DNA from: Fibrobacter succinogenes
GTDB taxonomy: Bacteria > Fibrobacterota > Fibrobacteria > Fibrobacterales > Fibrobacteraceae
Assembly: GCA_902756345.1 (NCBI GenBank)
Contig: CACVQR010000010.1
Location: forward strand, 174,431 to 238,430
Reading direction: 5' to 3'
DNA: 64,000 bases
Part shown: positions 17,097 to 26,604 of the stretch, piece by piece
Layout: each line of letters starts with the position of its first letter
Numbering within the stretch: the first letter of the stretch is position 1
Notes under the pieces: generated by a model
Told to the model about the DNA's origin: nothing
Databases searched by the model: none
What the model saw: only the letters and a program-made list of their open reading frames with translations
Made by a program: the position numbers and the translations under genes

Positions 17097-18944
17097 ATGG
17101 GATTTTCAAACAAACTTTTGGTTTGCGCATTTGGTGCAACAATGCTCTTGGCTGGCTGCGGAAGCAAAGGTAGTTCCGACGGCAAGCCTACTAGCCCGGC
17201 GGCAGATATTCCCGAGACCACGAATTTTAATGTTTCTGGCTGCAGCGAATTGAACGATGCCAACGCCCAAGCTCAGCTTGAATCGGCCAAGGCAACTATC
17301 GTAGACATTCTGCAGAGCCTGGGCGAAGGCGATTTCCATAACGCCCAGCAAATCAGCGCCCAAACCAAGGCGACATTCAAGTCTGTTTTGGACAAGTACC
17401 CCTCCAGCTGCGAAGCCCAGCTCGGTTACGCCCTTAGCATTGTCACCGACCTTGTGAACAACAAGGAAATCAAGGGATTCATTGACACCGTGAGCAACAA
17501 GAAAGAAATTGTCGACATGAACGTCAATGACTACAACAGAATCCTTATGACTACCGACGGCAAGCTCCTTACAAGCGTGGCCCAGACCGCCATGGCAGAA
17601 GCGATTCCTTCCCTGGATTCTGCAATCATCTACCTAAGGAACATCGTCAACAACAAGGACTTCACTTGCAAGTACACCTATAAGGACCGCACCTTTGAAC
17701 TGGACCGCGGCGAATTTTCACCGGCACTTGCAGGCCTTTTTGTTGCAAAGGCAGCCCTTACGTTCGGTGCAAGCTTGAACATCGACTTCTCGGATAACGG
17801 CAACTATGACTGGATGAACAATCTTGAAAATATGGATGAATACGAAACATCCAAAATCAACATGCAGCAGGTTGAAAGACTACTCAGCAAAAAGAGTTCC
17901 TTCTCGACTGTTTACGACAACTGGAAGTCAAACTACAAGAATATTCCGAACTTGCTGGACAGCGCCATTAGCTATGTAGAACTCGGCCTCCAGTACGGAA
18001 TTGATGAATCCAAGAACGGGACCGCTACCCAGATGAACGATCCCTACATTGTAGGCGATGGTGAAATGTCCGACGTAAGCGCCAAGGATTTCCAAAAAGC
18101 AATCGATTCGTTGGAATACTATCGTCTGGGTCTGCGCACCGGTGTTGAAGTCACGTTGCCACGCGGATCCAAGGTTACCATCAATATTGCAAAGTTCTTT
18201 GAAATCACTGACGGCTTCCAGGACTACCTGCCGTACCACCACATTAACCAAGCTTCCGAATGGTACAAACCCGATGAAGGTTACGATTGGGCAAATATCC
18301 TTTTCTACACCTCATACGCAGAACACGAACTCGGAGTTGCAATCAAGAACGAACTCAAGAAGTCTATGACGATTACAGACTTTGAAGCATGGATTAGTTC
18401 ACCTTATTACAGCTCGGATGAATCCAATGCATCTGCAAGAATGTGCATGGACATCGAAACGGCCGATGACTACTCTTACAAGTGCTTTAATCTTGCAGTA
18501 AACAACTGTACCGTTTCGTTCACCGAACCTGAACAAGGCTCTGGCTATTACTATGGCGACACCGATTTATCCATCACACTTTCGCCGGTTAAGCTGAGTT
18601 CCGAAGTCTGCAAGGTGGAAAACGGGACATCCTTGTTTGCAACCGCTTACCAACATCAAACAGAAAACTTCTTCTACTTTACTGACGCAAGCGGTAAAAA
18701 GACCATTTCCATGCAGGGTCTTGAAAATGGCCATATCGTTAACGGAGAACTCGTTGATTACACTCCCCGTGAACTTGGCAAATTCATTATCTTCCCGGAT
18801 ATCACCTTCGGTGGCGTACTCCCGGGCATGACCGCCGAAAAGTTCTGGGACATCATCGCCACCGAATCGGAAGATGACGACGATGATGATGACGATGATG
18901 ACGACGATTGGGGTTATCCGGTTGATTACGGTTACGATTACTAA
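17097..18944 (+). CDS. Lipoprotein with C-terminal poly-aspartate tract
   Basis: The signal peptide ends in LLAGCGSKG, so it is a lipoprotein anchored at about Cys21. The 590-residue mature part is helical, with TPR-like spacing in the first half (repeated Ala-Leu helices about 55-130). I see no enzymatic motif. The C-terminus has twelve consecutive Asp residues (about 593-604) and then an aromatic Tyr/Asp tail, which could bind calcium. The ribosome site GGAGG at 17083 is half of a GGAGGacCTCC hairpin, so the start may be partly masked. The next gene begins 2 bases after the stop, and the two probably act together at the outer membrane. Confidence 0.85.
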   Translation: MGFSNKLLVCAFGATMLLAGCGSKGSSDGKPTSPAADIPETTNFNVSGCSELNDANAQAQLESAKATIVDILQSLGEGDFHNAQQISAQTKATFKSVLDKYPSSCEAQLGYALSIVTDLVNNKEIKGFIDTVSNKKEIVDMNVNDYNRILMTTDGKLLTSVAQTAMAEAIPSLDSAIIYLRNIVNNKDFTCKYTYKDRTFELDRGEFSPALAGLFVAKAALTFGASLNIDFSDNGNYDWMNNLENMDEYETSKINMQQVERLLSKKSSFSTVYDNWKSNYKNIPNLLDSAISYVELGLQYGIDESKNGTATQMNDPYIVGDGEMSDVSAKDFQKAIDSLEYYRLGLRTGVEVTLPRGSKVTINIAKFFEITDGFQDYLPYHHINQASEWYKPDEGYDWANILFYTSYAEHELGVAIKNELKKSMTITDFEAWISSPYYSSDESNASARMCMDIETADDYSYKCFNLAVNNCTVSFTEPEQGSGYYYGDTDLSITLSPVKLSSEVCKVENGTSLFATAYQHQTENFFYFTDASGKKTISMQGLENGHIVNGELVDYTPRELGKFIIFPDITFGGVLPGMTAEKFWDIIATESEDDDDDDDDDDDDWGYPVDYGYDY

Positions 18945-18946
18945 TC

Positions 18947-20419
18947 GTGAAGCTCTTCAATAAAATAATGCTTGCATTAGGGGTCGCAAATATTGCGGCC
19001 CATTCTTTCAGTAATGCAGGATTCGCCGATTGCAGCGGACTGTTTTTGTTGCACATGAGCGACAAGCAGTTTTCGGCAAGGCAATGCGGCGTTCACGATT
19101 CCTTTGAAGCGGAGAACCTGAAAGTCTATGGCGACCTGCGCCATATAACCTATCAAGGACGTTACAGCGAAAAAAAGGACCACTGGGACGCTAAAGGGCT
19201 AAACAGTCTAGACATTGCAAGTGTCGGCTTCGAAAATAGATTCAAGTACATTACCCTCGGAGTCGATGTCAGTAGCCTGCCCTTTATCAAATCATCGCTT
19301 ACCATACACCGTTCCGATTCGCTCTTCCGCGTTGGAACAAGCATGGGCCGCGGGGTTGTTGACTTGGGCGACATTAAGTGGGCGTCCGAAGACTACAGCA
19401 CCATCGTTCCCGAGATTTCAGTAAGCTGGGAATCGCACCTGTTCTACCGGAACCTTTCGGCAGAATTCAACCCAGACATCCATCATTTTGGACTGTCAGG
19501 AACGTACTTGCAGTCTTCGCCAAGAAACCCGGACAAGGAATACTACGTCAGGGATTCGATTAACGTGCTTTTGCTGCATGGCGAATACGGCGCCGCCCTC
19601 GGCAAGAATCATTTGCAGCTCGGCTATTCTTTTGCCGATGCGGAAGCTCGCCTGTACGGGATTTACCAGCAGGAAGAAAGCCGCAAGCGCTTTATGTACC
19701 TTCCGGTTGAAGCAAGACTCCACCTGATCCAAGCCGGATGGCAGTACGGCAGCCTGAACACGAACTTGAATTACGCCCACCTTACGGCCAAACTAAACGC
19801 CAACCAAGACCGCTTTTACGAATCGCTTGCACCTAACAGGGCTCTCCCCATCTCGGTCTTGAAGTCGCTTTCGTTCAGCTTTTTACAGAAATTATTCAGG
19901 ATTGACGCCGACCTTGACGCAAGCGGAATCTTTGGCGGCGCTTTTTACCAATGGCATTTCGGGAACAAGTATTCCATTAACCCCAGTGCTGGGATTGAAG
20001 CGTATTATGCGAGCGGCACCCTCGATGTCGACAAGAAAATCGAAACGCTTATCTTGGTGACATACAACGAGCAGCATGAAATCTACACGCGAGAGCTCAA
20101 GAGCGCAGGCGGTGTAGCTTCGCTCGGGTTGGAACTTCGCCGAGAAGGAAGAGTCTCTATTGCCCTCGATTACGGCATTGCGCAATTGATTCCGGTATAT
20201 ATCAGCTACAAGGAATTCTTGCCCGACGACAAGGCCAACAAAGATTCCGGCAACAGCAATTCAGGACAGGGAGGCTCCGGCAAAGGAAACTCTTCTAAAT
20301 CCAAGGATTCTGACGTACGGCAGGAATCCAAGAAAAAATCCGGCGACCTCGAAACAGAAAAAGGGGCCGCATTCCGTAACGGATTTGCGACCCACTTAAG
20401 ATTATTATTAAAATTCTAA
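18947..20419 (+). CDS. Predicted outer-membrane beta-barrel protein
   Basis: The cleavable signal peptide ends near AHSFSNAGFA, followed by a conserved-looking Cys pair (DCSGLF, QCGVHD). Alternating amphipathic strands run through about 50-430. The protein ends LRLLLKF, and the terminal Phe is typical of BAM-assembled barrels. A loop at about 435-475 is Gly/Ser/Lys/Asp-rich low complexity, likely surface exposed. The start is GTG, 2 bases after the stop of the poly-Asp lipoprotein, so the pair is one transcription unit. I do not recognise the family. Confidence 0.8.
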   Translation: MKLFNKIMLALGVANIAAHSFSNAGFADCSGLFLLHMSDKQFSARQCGVHDSFEAENLKVYGDLRHITYQGRYSEKKDHWDAKGLNSLDIASVGFENRFKYITLGVDVSSLPFIKSSLTIHRSDSLFRVGTSMGRGVVDLGDIKWASEDYSTIVPEISVSWESHLFYRNLSAEFNPDIHHFGLSGTYLQSSPRNPDKEYYVRDSINVLLLHGEYGAALGKNHLQLGYSFADAEARLYGIYQQEESRKRFMYLPVEARLHLIQAGWQYGSLNTNLNYAHLTAKLNANQDRFYESLAPNRALPISVLKSLSFSFLQKLFRIDADLDASGIFGGAFYQWHFGNKYSINPSAGIEAYYASGTLDVDKKIETLILVTYNEQHEIYTRELKSAGGVASLGLELRREGRVSIALDYGIAQLIPVYISYKEFLPDDKANKDSGNSNSGQGGSGKGNSSKSKDSDVRQESKKKSGDLETEKGAAFRNGFATHLRLLLKF

Positions 20420-20424
20420 ACGGG

Positions 20425-20502
20425 ATGCTCAGTTGGTAGAACTTAGTTGGTAGAGCTTAGAAAAATAATCTAAGTTCTAAGCTCTAAATTCTAAGTTCTA
20501 TA
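20425..20502. repeat. TTAGTTGGTAGAGC / TAAGTTCTAAGC repeat
   Basis: Direct units of AACTTAGTTGGTAGA are followed by an inverted partner (TAAGTTCTAAGC...TAAGTTCTA), giving a long imperfect hairpin between two convergent genes. A related string lies at 36800-36844. Confidence 0.65.
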
Positions 20503-21534
20503 CTACTCCCAGACTTCCGTCTTGAGTTCGCGACCCCACATTTCCTTGATGACATCGTCCACATTCTTGCCTTCGAAGAGGAGGGCGTGTACCGCATTCA
20601 CGATCGGCATTTCGACACCGAGCTTGTCGGCGAGAGCCTTGGTGCTCTTGCAAGTCGGAACGCCTTCGGCCACCATTTTCATGCCGCCGAGAACCTGTTC
20701 GATGGTTTCGCCCTTACCGATGTGTTCGCCCACATAGCGGTTGCGGCTATGCTGCGAAAGGCAAGTCACAATCAAGTCGCCCATGCCGGCAAGGCCAGCG
20801 AATGTTTCGGGCTTTGCGCCGAGAGCCTTACCGAGGCGGCACATTTCGGCCTGACCGCGAGTGAGAATGGCAGCACGGGTATTGTCGCCAATCTTGTACT
20901 TGCCGCCGGCTTCGAGGCCGTAAAGCACACCAGAAGCGATAGCAATCACGTTCTTGACAGAACCGCAGAGTTCTACGCCCACGATATCAGTAGAAGTATA
21001 AACACGCAGGTAAGAGCAGCTCATGGTCTTCTGCACGAGCTTGGCGGATTCTTCGTTCACGCAGGCAGAGACAATCGCCGTGAGAATGTGGCGGCTGACT
21101 TCTTCGGCATGCGACGGACCGCTAAAGGCGACCATTTTGTCTTCGGTGAGCCAAGGAACGTTTTCGAGCAAGACTTCGCTCATGAGCTGATTCGTACCTT
21201 CGAGAATACCCTTCGTAGCGCAAACCACCACCGGTTCCTTACCCTTGGCGGGAGTCCACTTGCCGAGATTCTTGGCGACACCGCCCATAAACTGGCTCGG
21301 CACCACAATCAGAACCATTTCGCAACCTTCAAGGGCCGCATTCATATCGGTTGTATATTTAAAGTCTGCCGGGAAAATCACGCCCGGAAGTTTGTCCTTG
21401 TACTGGTGTTCCGTAGAAAGCAGGTCCACTTCGGCCTGGGAATTGGTCCAGAACATCACTTCATTCTTATTTTCGTACACCACCTGGCCAAGAGACAAGC
21501 CCCAGCCACCTGTACCTAAAACTGTAACCTTCAT
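20503..21534 (-). CDS. gpsA: Glycerol-3-phosphate dehydrogenase [NAD(P)+]
   Basis: Reduces dihydroxyacetone phosphate to sn-glycerol 3-phosphate for phospholipid synthesis, in the cytoplasm. The Rossmann motif is VTVLGTGGWGLSLGQ at the N-terminus. VVCATKGIL, AFSGPSHAEEV, the catalytic Lys in SVKNVIAIASG, and GLAGMGDLIVTC followed by SRNR are all present. The length of 343 aa is normal. It lies 109 bases after plsY in the order der-plsY-gpsA, so the enzyme that makes G3P is next to the one that first acylates it. Confidence 0.96.
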   Translation of the reverse strand: MKVTVLGTGGWGLSLGQVVYENKNEVMFWTNSQAEVDLLSTEHQYKDKLPGVIFPADFKYTTDMNAALEGCEMVLIVVPSQFMGGVAKNLGKWTPAKGKEPVVVCATKGILEGTNQLMSEVLLENVPWLTEDKMVAFSGPSHAEEVSRHILTAIVSACVNEESAKLVQKTMSCSYLRVYTSTDIVGVELCGSVKNVIAIASGVLYGLEAGGKYKIGDNTRAAILTRGQAEMCRLGKALGAKPETFAGLAGMGDLIVTCLSQHSRNRYVGEHIGKGETIEQVLGGMKMVAEGVPTCKSTKALADKLGVEMPIVNAVHALLFEGKNVDDVIKEMWGRELKTEVWE

Positions 21535-21643
21535 AATTTCGTTCCTAATAAAAGCTATGAGCGCGGTCGCCTTCGGCTCCCTTTGAGGTTTGAGGACGCT
21601 TCGCTTTGAGGTTTCAGCGACCTTTTATAACAATCTACAATAA

Positions 21644-22321
21644 TTACGCCTTGGGAGTCTTACGTTTGCTGCCAAAACCGTTCTCAGTGCCGTTCATAAG
21701 GCGCTTAATGTTGGATTTGTGCTTCACAATCACGAAAACAGCCACAATAAGGCAGGTAATCATCAGACCAAGGTTAATATCGTCGGGCGGAAACGGCAAC
21801 TTGAGGTAACCCATCACGGCAAAAATGCCGAGAGCCACACACGCTGCAATGCTACCCACCGACACATACTTCGATGCAAATGTGAAAATGATCCACACGC
21901 CAAAAGCGCTAAGTGCCGTAATCGGGCAAAGGGCCAAAAACACACCCAAAGCGGCGAGCACACCCTTACCGCCGCGGAAACCGGCAAAGCACGTAAAGCT
22001 GTGACCGAGAATCACGAGGAGGCCTGCAACAAGTGGAACCCAGTGAGAATAGTCTGCACCGCCGGCAGCCACCTGGGCTTCGCACATTTTCATGGCAATC
22101 CACGGGCCGAAGAAGCCCTTGAGCAAATCCAGGAATACAACGGGGAGCGCCGGTTTCCAGCCAAGTACGCGGAACGTATTGGTGAGTCCCGCATTCTTGG
22201 AGCCGTAGTCTCTAATGTCGAACGACTTTCCCTTTGCGATTTTTGCGATCCATATCGCGCTCGGGATTGACCCCAGCAAGTACGCTATTGGAAGACTCAG
22301 TAAACTGTTCAAGATCTTCAT
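21644..22321 (-). CDS. plsY: Glycerol-3-phosphate acyltransferase PlsY
   Basis: Inner-membrane enzyme that moves an acyl group from acyl phosphate to glycerol 3-phosphate, giving lysophosphatidic acid. The three PlsY motifs are visible: LLGSIPSAIWIAK, SKNAGLTNTFRVLG, and HSFTCFAGFRGGKGV. The 225 residues hold about five hydrophobic segments plus a basic tail. The start at 22321 is needed to include the first transmembrane segment. This start lies inside der, in another reading frame, giving a 110-base overlap. AAAGG abuts the ATG. Confidence 0.95.
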   Translation of the reverse strand: MKILNSLLSLPIAYLLGSIPSAIWIAKIAKGKSFDIRDYGSKNAGLTNTFRVLGWKPALPVVFLDLLKGFFGPWIAMKMCEAQVAAGGADYSHWVPLVAGLLVILGHSFTCFAGFRGGKGVLAALGVFLALCPITALSAFGVWIIFTFASKYVSVGSIAACVALGIFAVMGYLKLPFPPDDINLGLMITCLIVAVFVIVKHKSNIKRLMNGTENGFGSKRKTPKA

Positions 22322-23657
22322 CCTTTCTAAGGGTTAATTTCTGGTCGAAGTTCAAGCGGAGGGGCGCACCCTGCAGCTGGAATTCTTCGTAAAACTGTTT
22401 GAGCAAGTAACGCTTGTAAGAATCGGCCACCAGTTCCGGCGTGCGAGTTTCAATCGCAATCACGGGCGGTTCCACCATAATCTGGCAGGCACGAGTGAGC
22501 TGCACCACGCGGGCATTCTGGCTCGGCACAGGATTCTTTTCCAAGAAACTTGCGAAGGCCTCGGCCACGCGGTCGCGGCCAAGCACACGGCGGCAGTTGG
22601 CATACACCGTCTGAATCGCCTGCACAATGCGGTTGACGCGTTGGCCTTCCTTGGCGCTCGCCGAAATAATCGGCACATATTCAAGCATCGGCTCGCGTTC
22701 GAGCATGTCCTTGACCATGTGGTCGAAAGACTTTTCGGTCTTGTCCGGGAAAATGTCCCACTTGTTGAGCACGAGCACCAAGCCCTTGCCCGCCTTGCGG
22801 ATTTCGGTAATGATGCGGAAGTCCTGGACTTCGAGACCGCGGGTGCAGTCGACCATCAAGACCGACACGTCGGAGCGGCGAATACTTTCGAGCGTACGCA
22901 TGTTGCTGAAAATTTCAACTTCGTCTTCGACCTTCGCCTTCTTGCGGAGGCCCGCCGTATCGGTCACCACGAACTTGACTCCGTCGACAGCAAAGTCGCA
23001 GTCAATGGAATCGCGAGTCGTTCCCGGAATATCGGACACCACGGCACGGTCTTCGTTCAGCAAGCGGTTCAGGAGCGTGCTCTTGCCAGCGTTCGGGCGG
23101 CCGAGAATGGCAAAGCGAATCGGGCGTTCTTCACGGCGTTCACCACGCACAGGTGTGGGGAGCACTGCAATGACTTCGTCCATGAGCGAAAGGCAGGCAT
23201 AGCCCGTGAGCGCACTAATGGTACGCGGGAGGCCAAAGCCAAGTTTCAGGAACTCGTAGCTTTCTTGACGGTCGGCACCGTTTTCGCTCTTGTTCGCGAC
23301 AAGAATCACCTTCTTGTCGAGTTTGCGGACCATACGGGCGAACTGTTCGTCGAGCTTGGTAATGCCCACGCGGACATCGACCATGAAGAGCACCAGGTCG
23401 GCCTCTTCGACGGCGTTAAAAATCTGGGTGCGCACGCTATCCGCGAGAACGTCAATAGAATCGTCCGGCAAAAATCCGCCAGTATCGACCACCGTAAATT
23501 CATGGCCCTTGTAATTCGCGTTCTGGTAATGGCGATCGCGGGTCACGCCATCGCGGTCAGACACGACAGCAGCGCGACGCCCCAATATGCGATTAAAGAG
23601 CGAGGACTTGCCCACGTTCGGGCGCCCTACTATACATACGATAGGTAATTTCATCAT
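22212..23657 (-). CDS. der: Ribosome-assembly GTPase Der
   Basis: Double-GTPase factor for 50S ribosome maturation. Two G domains are clear: GRPNVGKSSLFNRIL (about 12-26) and GRPNAGKSTLLNRLL (about 190), with DTGG and DTAG switch motifs and NKWD in the second domain. The first domain has NKSE in place of the usual NKxD. The C-terminal KH-like domain ends near GAPLRLNFDQKLTLRKDEDL. The last ~35 residues are an extension that overlaps the start of plsY. The ATG at 23657 or the adjacent one at 23654 follows TATATTTG closely and has no Shine-Dalgarno. Confidence 0.96.
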   Translation of the reverse strand: MMKLPIVCIVGRPNVGKSSLFNRILGRRAAVVSDRDGVTRDRHYQNANYKGHEFTVVDTGGFLPDDSIDVLADSVRTQIFNAVEEADLVLFMVDVRVGITKLDEQFARMVRKLDKKVILVANKSENGADRQESYEFLKLGFGLPRTISALTGYACLSLMDEVIAVLPTPVRGERREERPIRFAILGRPNAGKSTLLNRLLNEDRAVVSDIPGTTRDSIDCDFAVDGVKFVVTDTAGLRKKAKVEDEVEIFSNMRTLESIRRSDVSVLMVDCTRGLEVQDFRIITEIRKAGKGLVLVLNKWDIFPDKTEKSFDHMVKDMLEREPMLEYVPIISASAKEGQRVNRIVQAIQTVYANCRRVLGRDRVAEAFASFLEKNPVPSQNARVVQLTRACQIMVEPPVIAIETRTPELVADSYKRYLLKQFYEEFQLQGAPLRLNFDQKLTLRKDEDLEQFTESSNSVLAGVNPERDMDRKNRKGKVVRH

Positions 23658-23660
23658 ATA

Positions 23661-23668
23661 CAAATATA
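23661..23668 (-). promoter_or_regulatory. TATATTTG promoter box of der
   Basis: The box's first T is 11 nt before the first ATG (23657) and 14 before the second (23654), leaving essentially no 5' leader. It may drive der-plsY-gpsA. Confidence 0.5.
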
Positions 23669-23795
23669 GGAATTTAGTGTTTAAATCCTAGATAACGACA
23701 CAACTAATCCCAACACGAAATACTCCTAAGCTGACTAAAATCACAAAAAAATATTATTTTAAAGACGGATTGAAGATCATTCGTTAGGAGTGCCA

Positions 23796-24995
23796 ATGGG
23801 AAACAACAAACTCTGGATAGCATTTTTAACCGTTGTCGGAATTTGCACCTCATGGGCAAAACCGCTGTTCATCGGCTACTACCCCGACTGGGGCAAATGG
23901 CACAAGCCCGCATACACCGTCGATAAAGTCCCGTACGAAAAGCTGACTCACGTGCTGTGGAGCTTTATCACTCCGGATACCGATGGTTCGCTTCGCGGGG
24001 ATGCCGCCGAAGACCCGAGCGCACTTGATGAAATGGTCGCACTCGGGCATGCCGCAGGGACAAAGGTCATCGTGTCGCTCGGCGGTGGCGGACAGAGCGA
24101 AAACTTCGTGCCCGTCGCATCGGACGACGCGCTCCGCAAAAAATTTGTGTCGAACCTCGTGAAGTTCGTCGCCGACCACAACCTGGACGGCCTCGACATG
24201 GACTGGGAATGGGAATACAATCCCGTGCCCGACGCCGACACCATCGCCTACAACAAGCTGCTCACCGAACTCCGCGCGGCACTCCCCGAAGGCAAGACGC
24301 TCTCGGCAGCGCTCCCGTGCTCGCAGTATTATGGCAAATACTTCACGCCCGAAGTCCTCGTAAAAAACCTGGACTGGCTCGGGTTCATGACCTACGACAT
24401 CACCGGCGACTGGGACGAAAAGGCCATGTTCGATTCGCCGCTCTACCCGCACAACGGCTACACCACCTGGTCGTGGGAACAGACCCGCGACTACTGGAAA
24501 AAACGCGGCGTCCCCACCGAAAAGATGGTCTTCGGCATTCCCTCGTTCGGCTTTCAGTTTGAAGGAGCGACAGGCCCCGGCACCGATTTTACCAAGGGAA
24601 CGGCAAAGCAGGTCCCGTACAAGGACATTGTCACGAATTCCGAATGGGAATTCTTTTTCGACAGCGTCTCCGTGTCTCCTTACGGCGTATCTTCGACCGG
24701 CTACGTGACCTTCGAAGATCCGCATTCCTCTGCCGTCAAGAGCCGCTGGGTCAAGGATAACGACTACGCGGGCATTATGGTGTGGGAAGTCTCGCACGAC
24801 TACATCGAAGGCACCGGGAACCCGATTTTGGACAGCATCTACATCGCATTACAAGACGCGAACGCAGCCATCAGGCCAAAACACAACAAAGCTATGAGCA
24901 ATGACGGGCGCAAAACCCGCGCCACCGACCTGAAGGGGCGTAATGTTCCCCCAAAAGCCGCACGCGGGGCATATTATCCGGTAAACGGGAAATAA
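23796..24995 (+). CDS. Secreted GH18 glycosidase (chitinase or endo-N-acetylglucosaminidase type)
   Basis: Hydrolyses beta-1,4 GlcNAc-containing glycans outside the cell. The signal peptide ends near TSWA. The GH18 barrel is complete, with SLGGGGQ on strand 3 and the catalytic motif DGLDMDWE, D131 to E138 (E138 is the acid). GFMTYDITGDW, FGIPSFGF and GIMVWEVSHD also fit. The last ~25 residues (ATDLKGRNV...GAYYPV) resemble a reduced type IX sorting tail and are nearly repeated in the next gene. The ATG at 23796 has GGAG at 5-base spacing. The substrate may be chitin or peptidoglycan-like glycans. Confidence 0.92.
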   Translation: MGNNKLWIAFLTVVGICTSWAKPLFIGYYPDWGKWHKPAYTVDKVPYEKLTHVLWSFITPDTDGSLRGDAAEDPSALDEMVALGHAAGTKVIVSLGGGGQSENFVPVASDDALRKKFVSNLVKFVADHNLDGLDMDWEWEYNPVPDADTIAYNKLLTELRAALPEGKTLSAALPCSQYYGKYFTPEVLVKNLDWLGFMTYDITGDWDEKAMFDSPLYPHNGYTTWSWEQTRDYWKKRGVPTEKMVFGIPSFGFQFEGATGPGTDFTKGTAKQVPYKDIVTNSEWEFFFDSVSVSPYGVSSTGYVTFEDPHSSAVKSRWVKDNDYAGIMVWEVSHDYIEGTGNPILDSIYIALQDANAAIRPKHNKAMSNDGRKTRATDLKGRNVPPKAARGAYYPVNGK

Positions 24996-25071
24996 GTTCA
25001 TATTTTTTACTTGACTCAAGCCATTCAACACGATAGATTTAGAATAACGGGTTTTCCCGACAGGAGTGTGT

Positions 25072-26604
25072 ATGGTGAAAAACTTGATAATCGCAGGTAG
25101 CGCGGTTGCCTTTTTGGTAACTGCATCATTCGCGGCGGACCGCTCCGTCGCGCTCAACAAAGAAATCGAGACGCTCGAACCCATGAAGGGAATCGTGTTC
25201 TGGCCCGACCAGGCAAAAGACCAGAAGGACCTTCAAAAATCCATCTCGCTCGAATTCTCGTACTGCCTCCCCTGCGCCGTGGTGAAGGGCAAGACCGACG
25301 ACAAGATTGACTACGACTGGAGCAGTTTTGAAAAGATGCTCGACGATATCGCGAGTCGCGGGCACCAGGCCATCGTGCGTTTCCGCATCGAGTACCCGAG
25401 CGCGACCATCACGAACGCATCGGGCTGCACCGAGAAGGTGAAGGGCGCCACTGCAGTCCCCAACTACATCAAGGCGAACAAGTCCTACACCGAGACGTAT
25501 TCCGAAGACCCGGGCGGCGACGGCCCCACGTATTATGCCGACTGGAGCAATAAGGAACTCCTGTGGTTCTACAAGCAGTTCTACACCGACTTTGCCGCGA
25601 AATACGACAACGACCCGCGTATCGCATTCGTGCAGGCGGGTTTCGGGCACTGGGGCGAATACCACATCTACGGCACCAAGCTCAATTTCGGAGTCAACTT
25701 CGCCACCAAGGACTACCAGGCCGAATTCCTGACGCATCTTGATAGTTTGTTCAAAGAGACCCCGTGGAGCATCTCCATCGATGCGGCAGACAACAACTAC
25801 ACGCCCGTCGCGGGCAACAAGACCCTGCTCGCACTGAATTTCGGGCTCTTTGACGACTCCTTCATGCACGCGGAGCACGACATTTCGCAGGGCAATGGCG
25901 ACAACGAGCGTAACTGGCGCGACCTGGGTACGGACCGCTGGAAAACCGCTCCCGGCGGAGGCGAAGTCAGCTACTACACCGAAAAGGACCAGCGCGAGTT
26001 CCTGAACCCGGCAGGCCTTTACGGAGTCACCTGGGAAGATGCCGCCGCCAAATACCACATGACCTACGTGATAGGCAACGACGCGCCCAAAGGCAGCTAC
26101 GCCACCAAGGAACGCGTGTACGAGGCCAGTTCCTATGCGGGCTACAAGTTCGAAATCACGGGCTACGCAGTCAACAAGATTTCTGCAGCGGTGCGCGTAA
26201 AGAACATCGGCATCGCACCGCTTTACCACAACGCCTACGTGACCGTGAACGGCGTGCGCAGCGAGAAATCGCTCAAGGGCTTACTCCCCGGCGAAGAAGC
26301 GACCTTCACCGTCGCGGGCCTCACAATCGGTGACAGCGAATCGCCCGAGCCCACCATCACCGGCGACAAGCTTTTGAAAGACGCGACCATCCCCTACCAG
26401 GCAAACCTCAGCGCAAACGCCGAAGTCATCGCGGGCCTGCTAGACGAAAACGGGACCACTGGTATCGCGGGCGCGCGCAGTTTAACCCACGACAAAGGCA
26501 AGGCCACAAGCAACCTCGGCAAAGCCCGCGCCACCGACCTCAAGGGCCGCAACGTCCAGAGCAAGGCCGCACACGGAGTGTACTACCCCGTTAAAAAGCG
26601 CTAG
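25072..26604 (+). CDS. Secreted protein resembling DUF4874/DUF4832 glycosidase-like family
   Basis: The signal peptide ends near TASFA. The next ~330 residues look like a TIM-barrel glycosidase relative: AIVRFRIEYPSA, then WFYKQFYTDFAAKYDNDPRIAFVQAGFGHWGEYH, with acidic residues after strands. A beta-sandwich module (about 360-440) follows. The family assignment is from memory of its pattern and is moderate. The C-terminus (ATDLKGRNVQSKAAHGVYYPV) matches the tail of the upstream GH18 protein almost residue for residue. The genes are 76 bases apart and probably share secretion route and regulation. It ends 4 bases into the opposed broken gene. Confidence 0.75.
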   Translation: MVKNLIIAGSAVAFLVTASFAADRSVALNKEIETLEPMKGIVFWPDQAKDQKDLQKSISLEFSYCLPCAVVKGKTDDKIDYDWSSFEKMLDDIASRGHQAIVRFRIEYPSATITNASGCTEKVKGATAVPNYIKANKSYTETYSEDPGGDGPTYYADWSNKELLWFYKQFYTDFAAKYDNDPRIAFVQAGFGHWGEYHIYGTKLNFGVNFATKDYQAEFLTHLDSLFKETPWSISIDAADNNYTPVAGNKTLLALNFGLFDDSFMHAEHDISQGNGDNERNWRDLGTDRWKTAPGGGEVSYYTEKDQREFLNPAGLYGVTWEDAAAKYHMTYVIGNDAPKGSYATKERVYEASSYAGYKFEITGYAVNKISAAVRVKNIGIAPLYHNAYVTVNGVRSEKSLKGLLPGEEATFTVAGLTIGDSESPEPTITGDKLLKDATIPYQANLSANAEVIAGLLDENGTTGIAGARSLTHDKGKATSNLGKARATDLKGRNVQSKAAHGVYYPVKKR

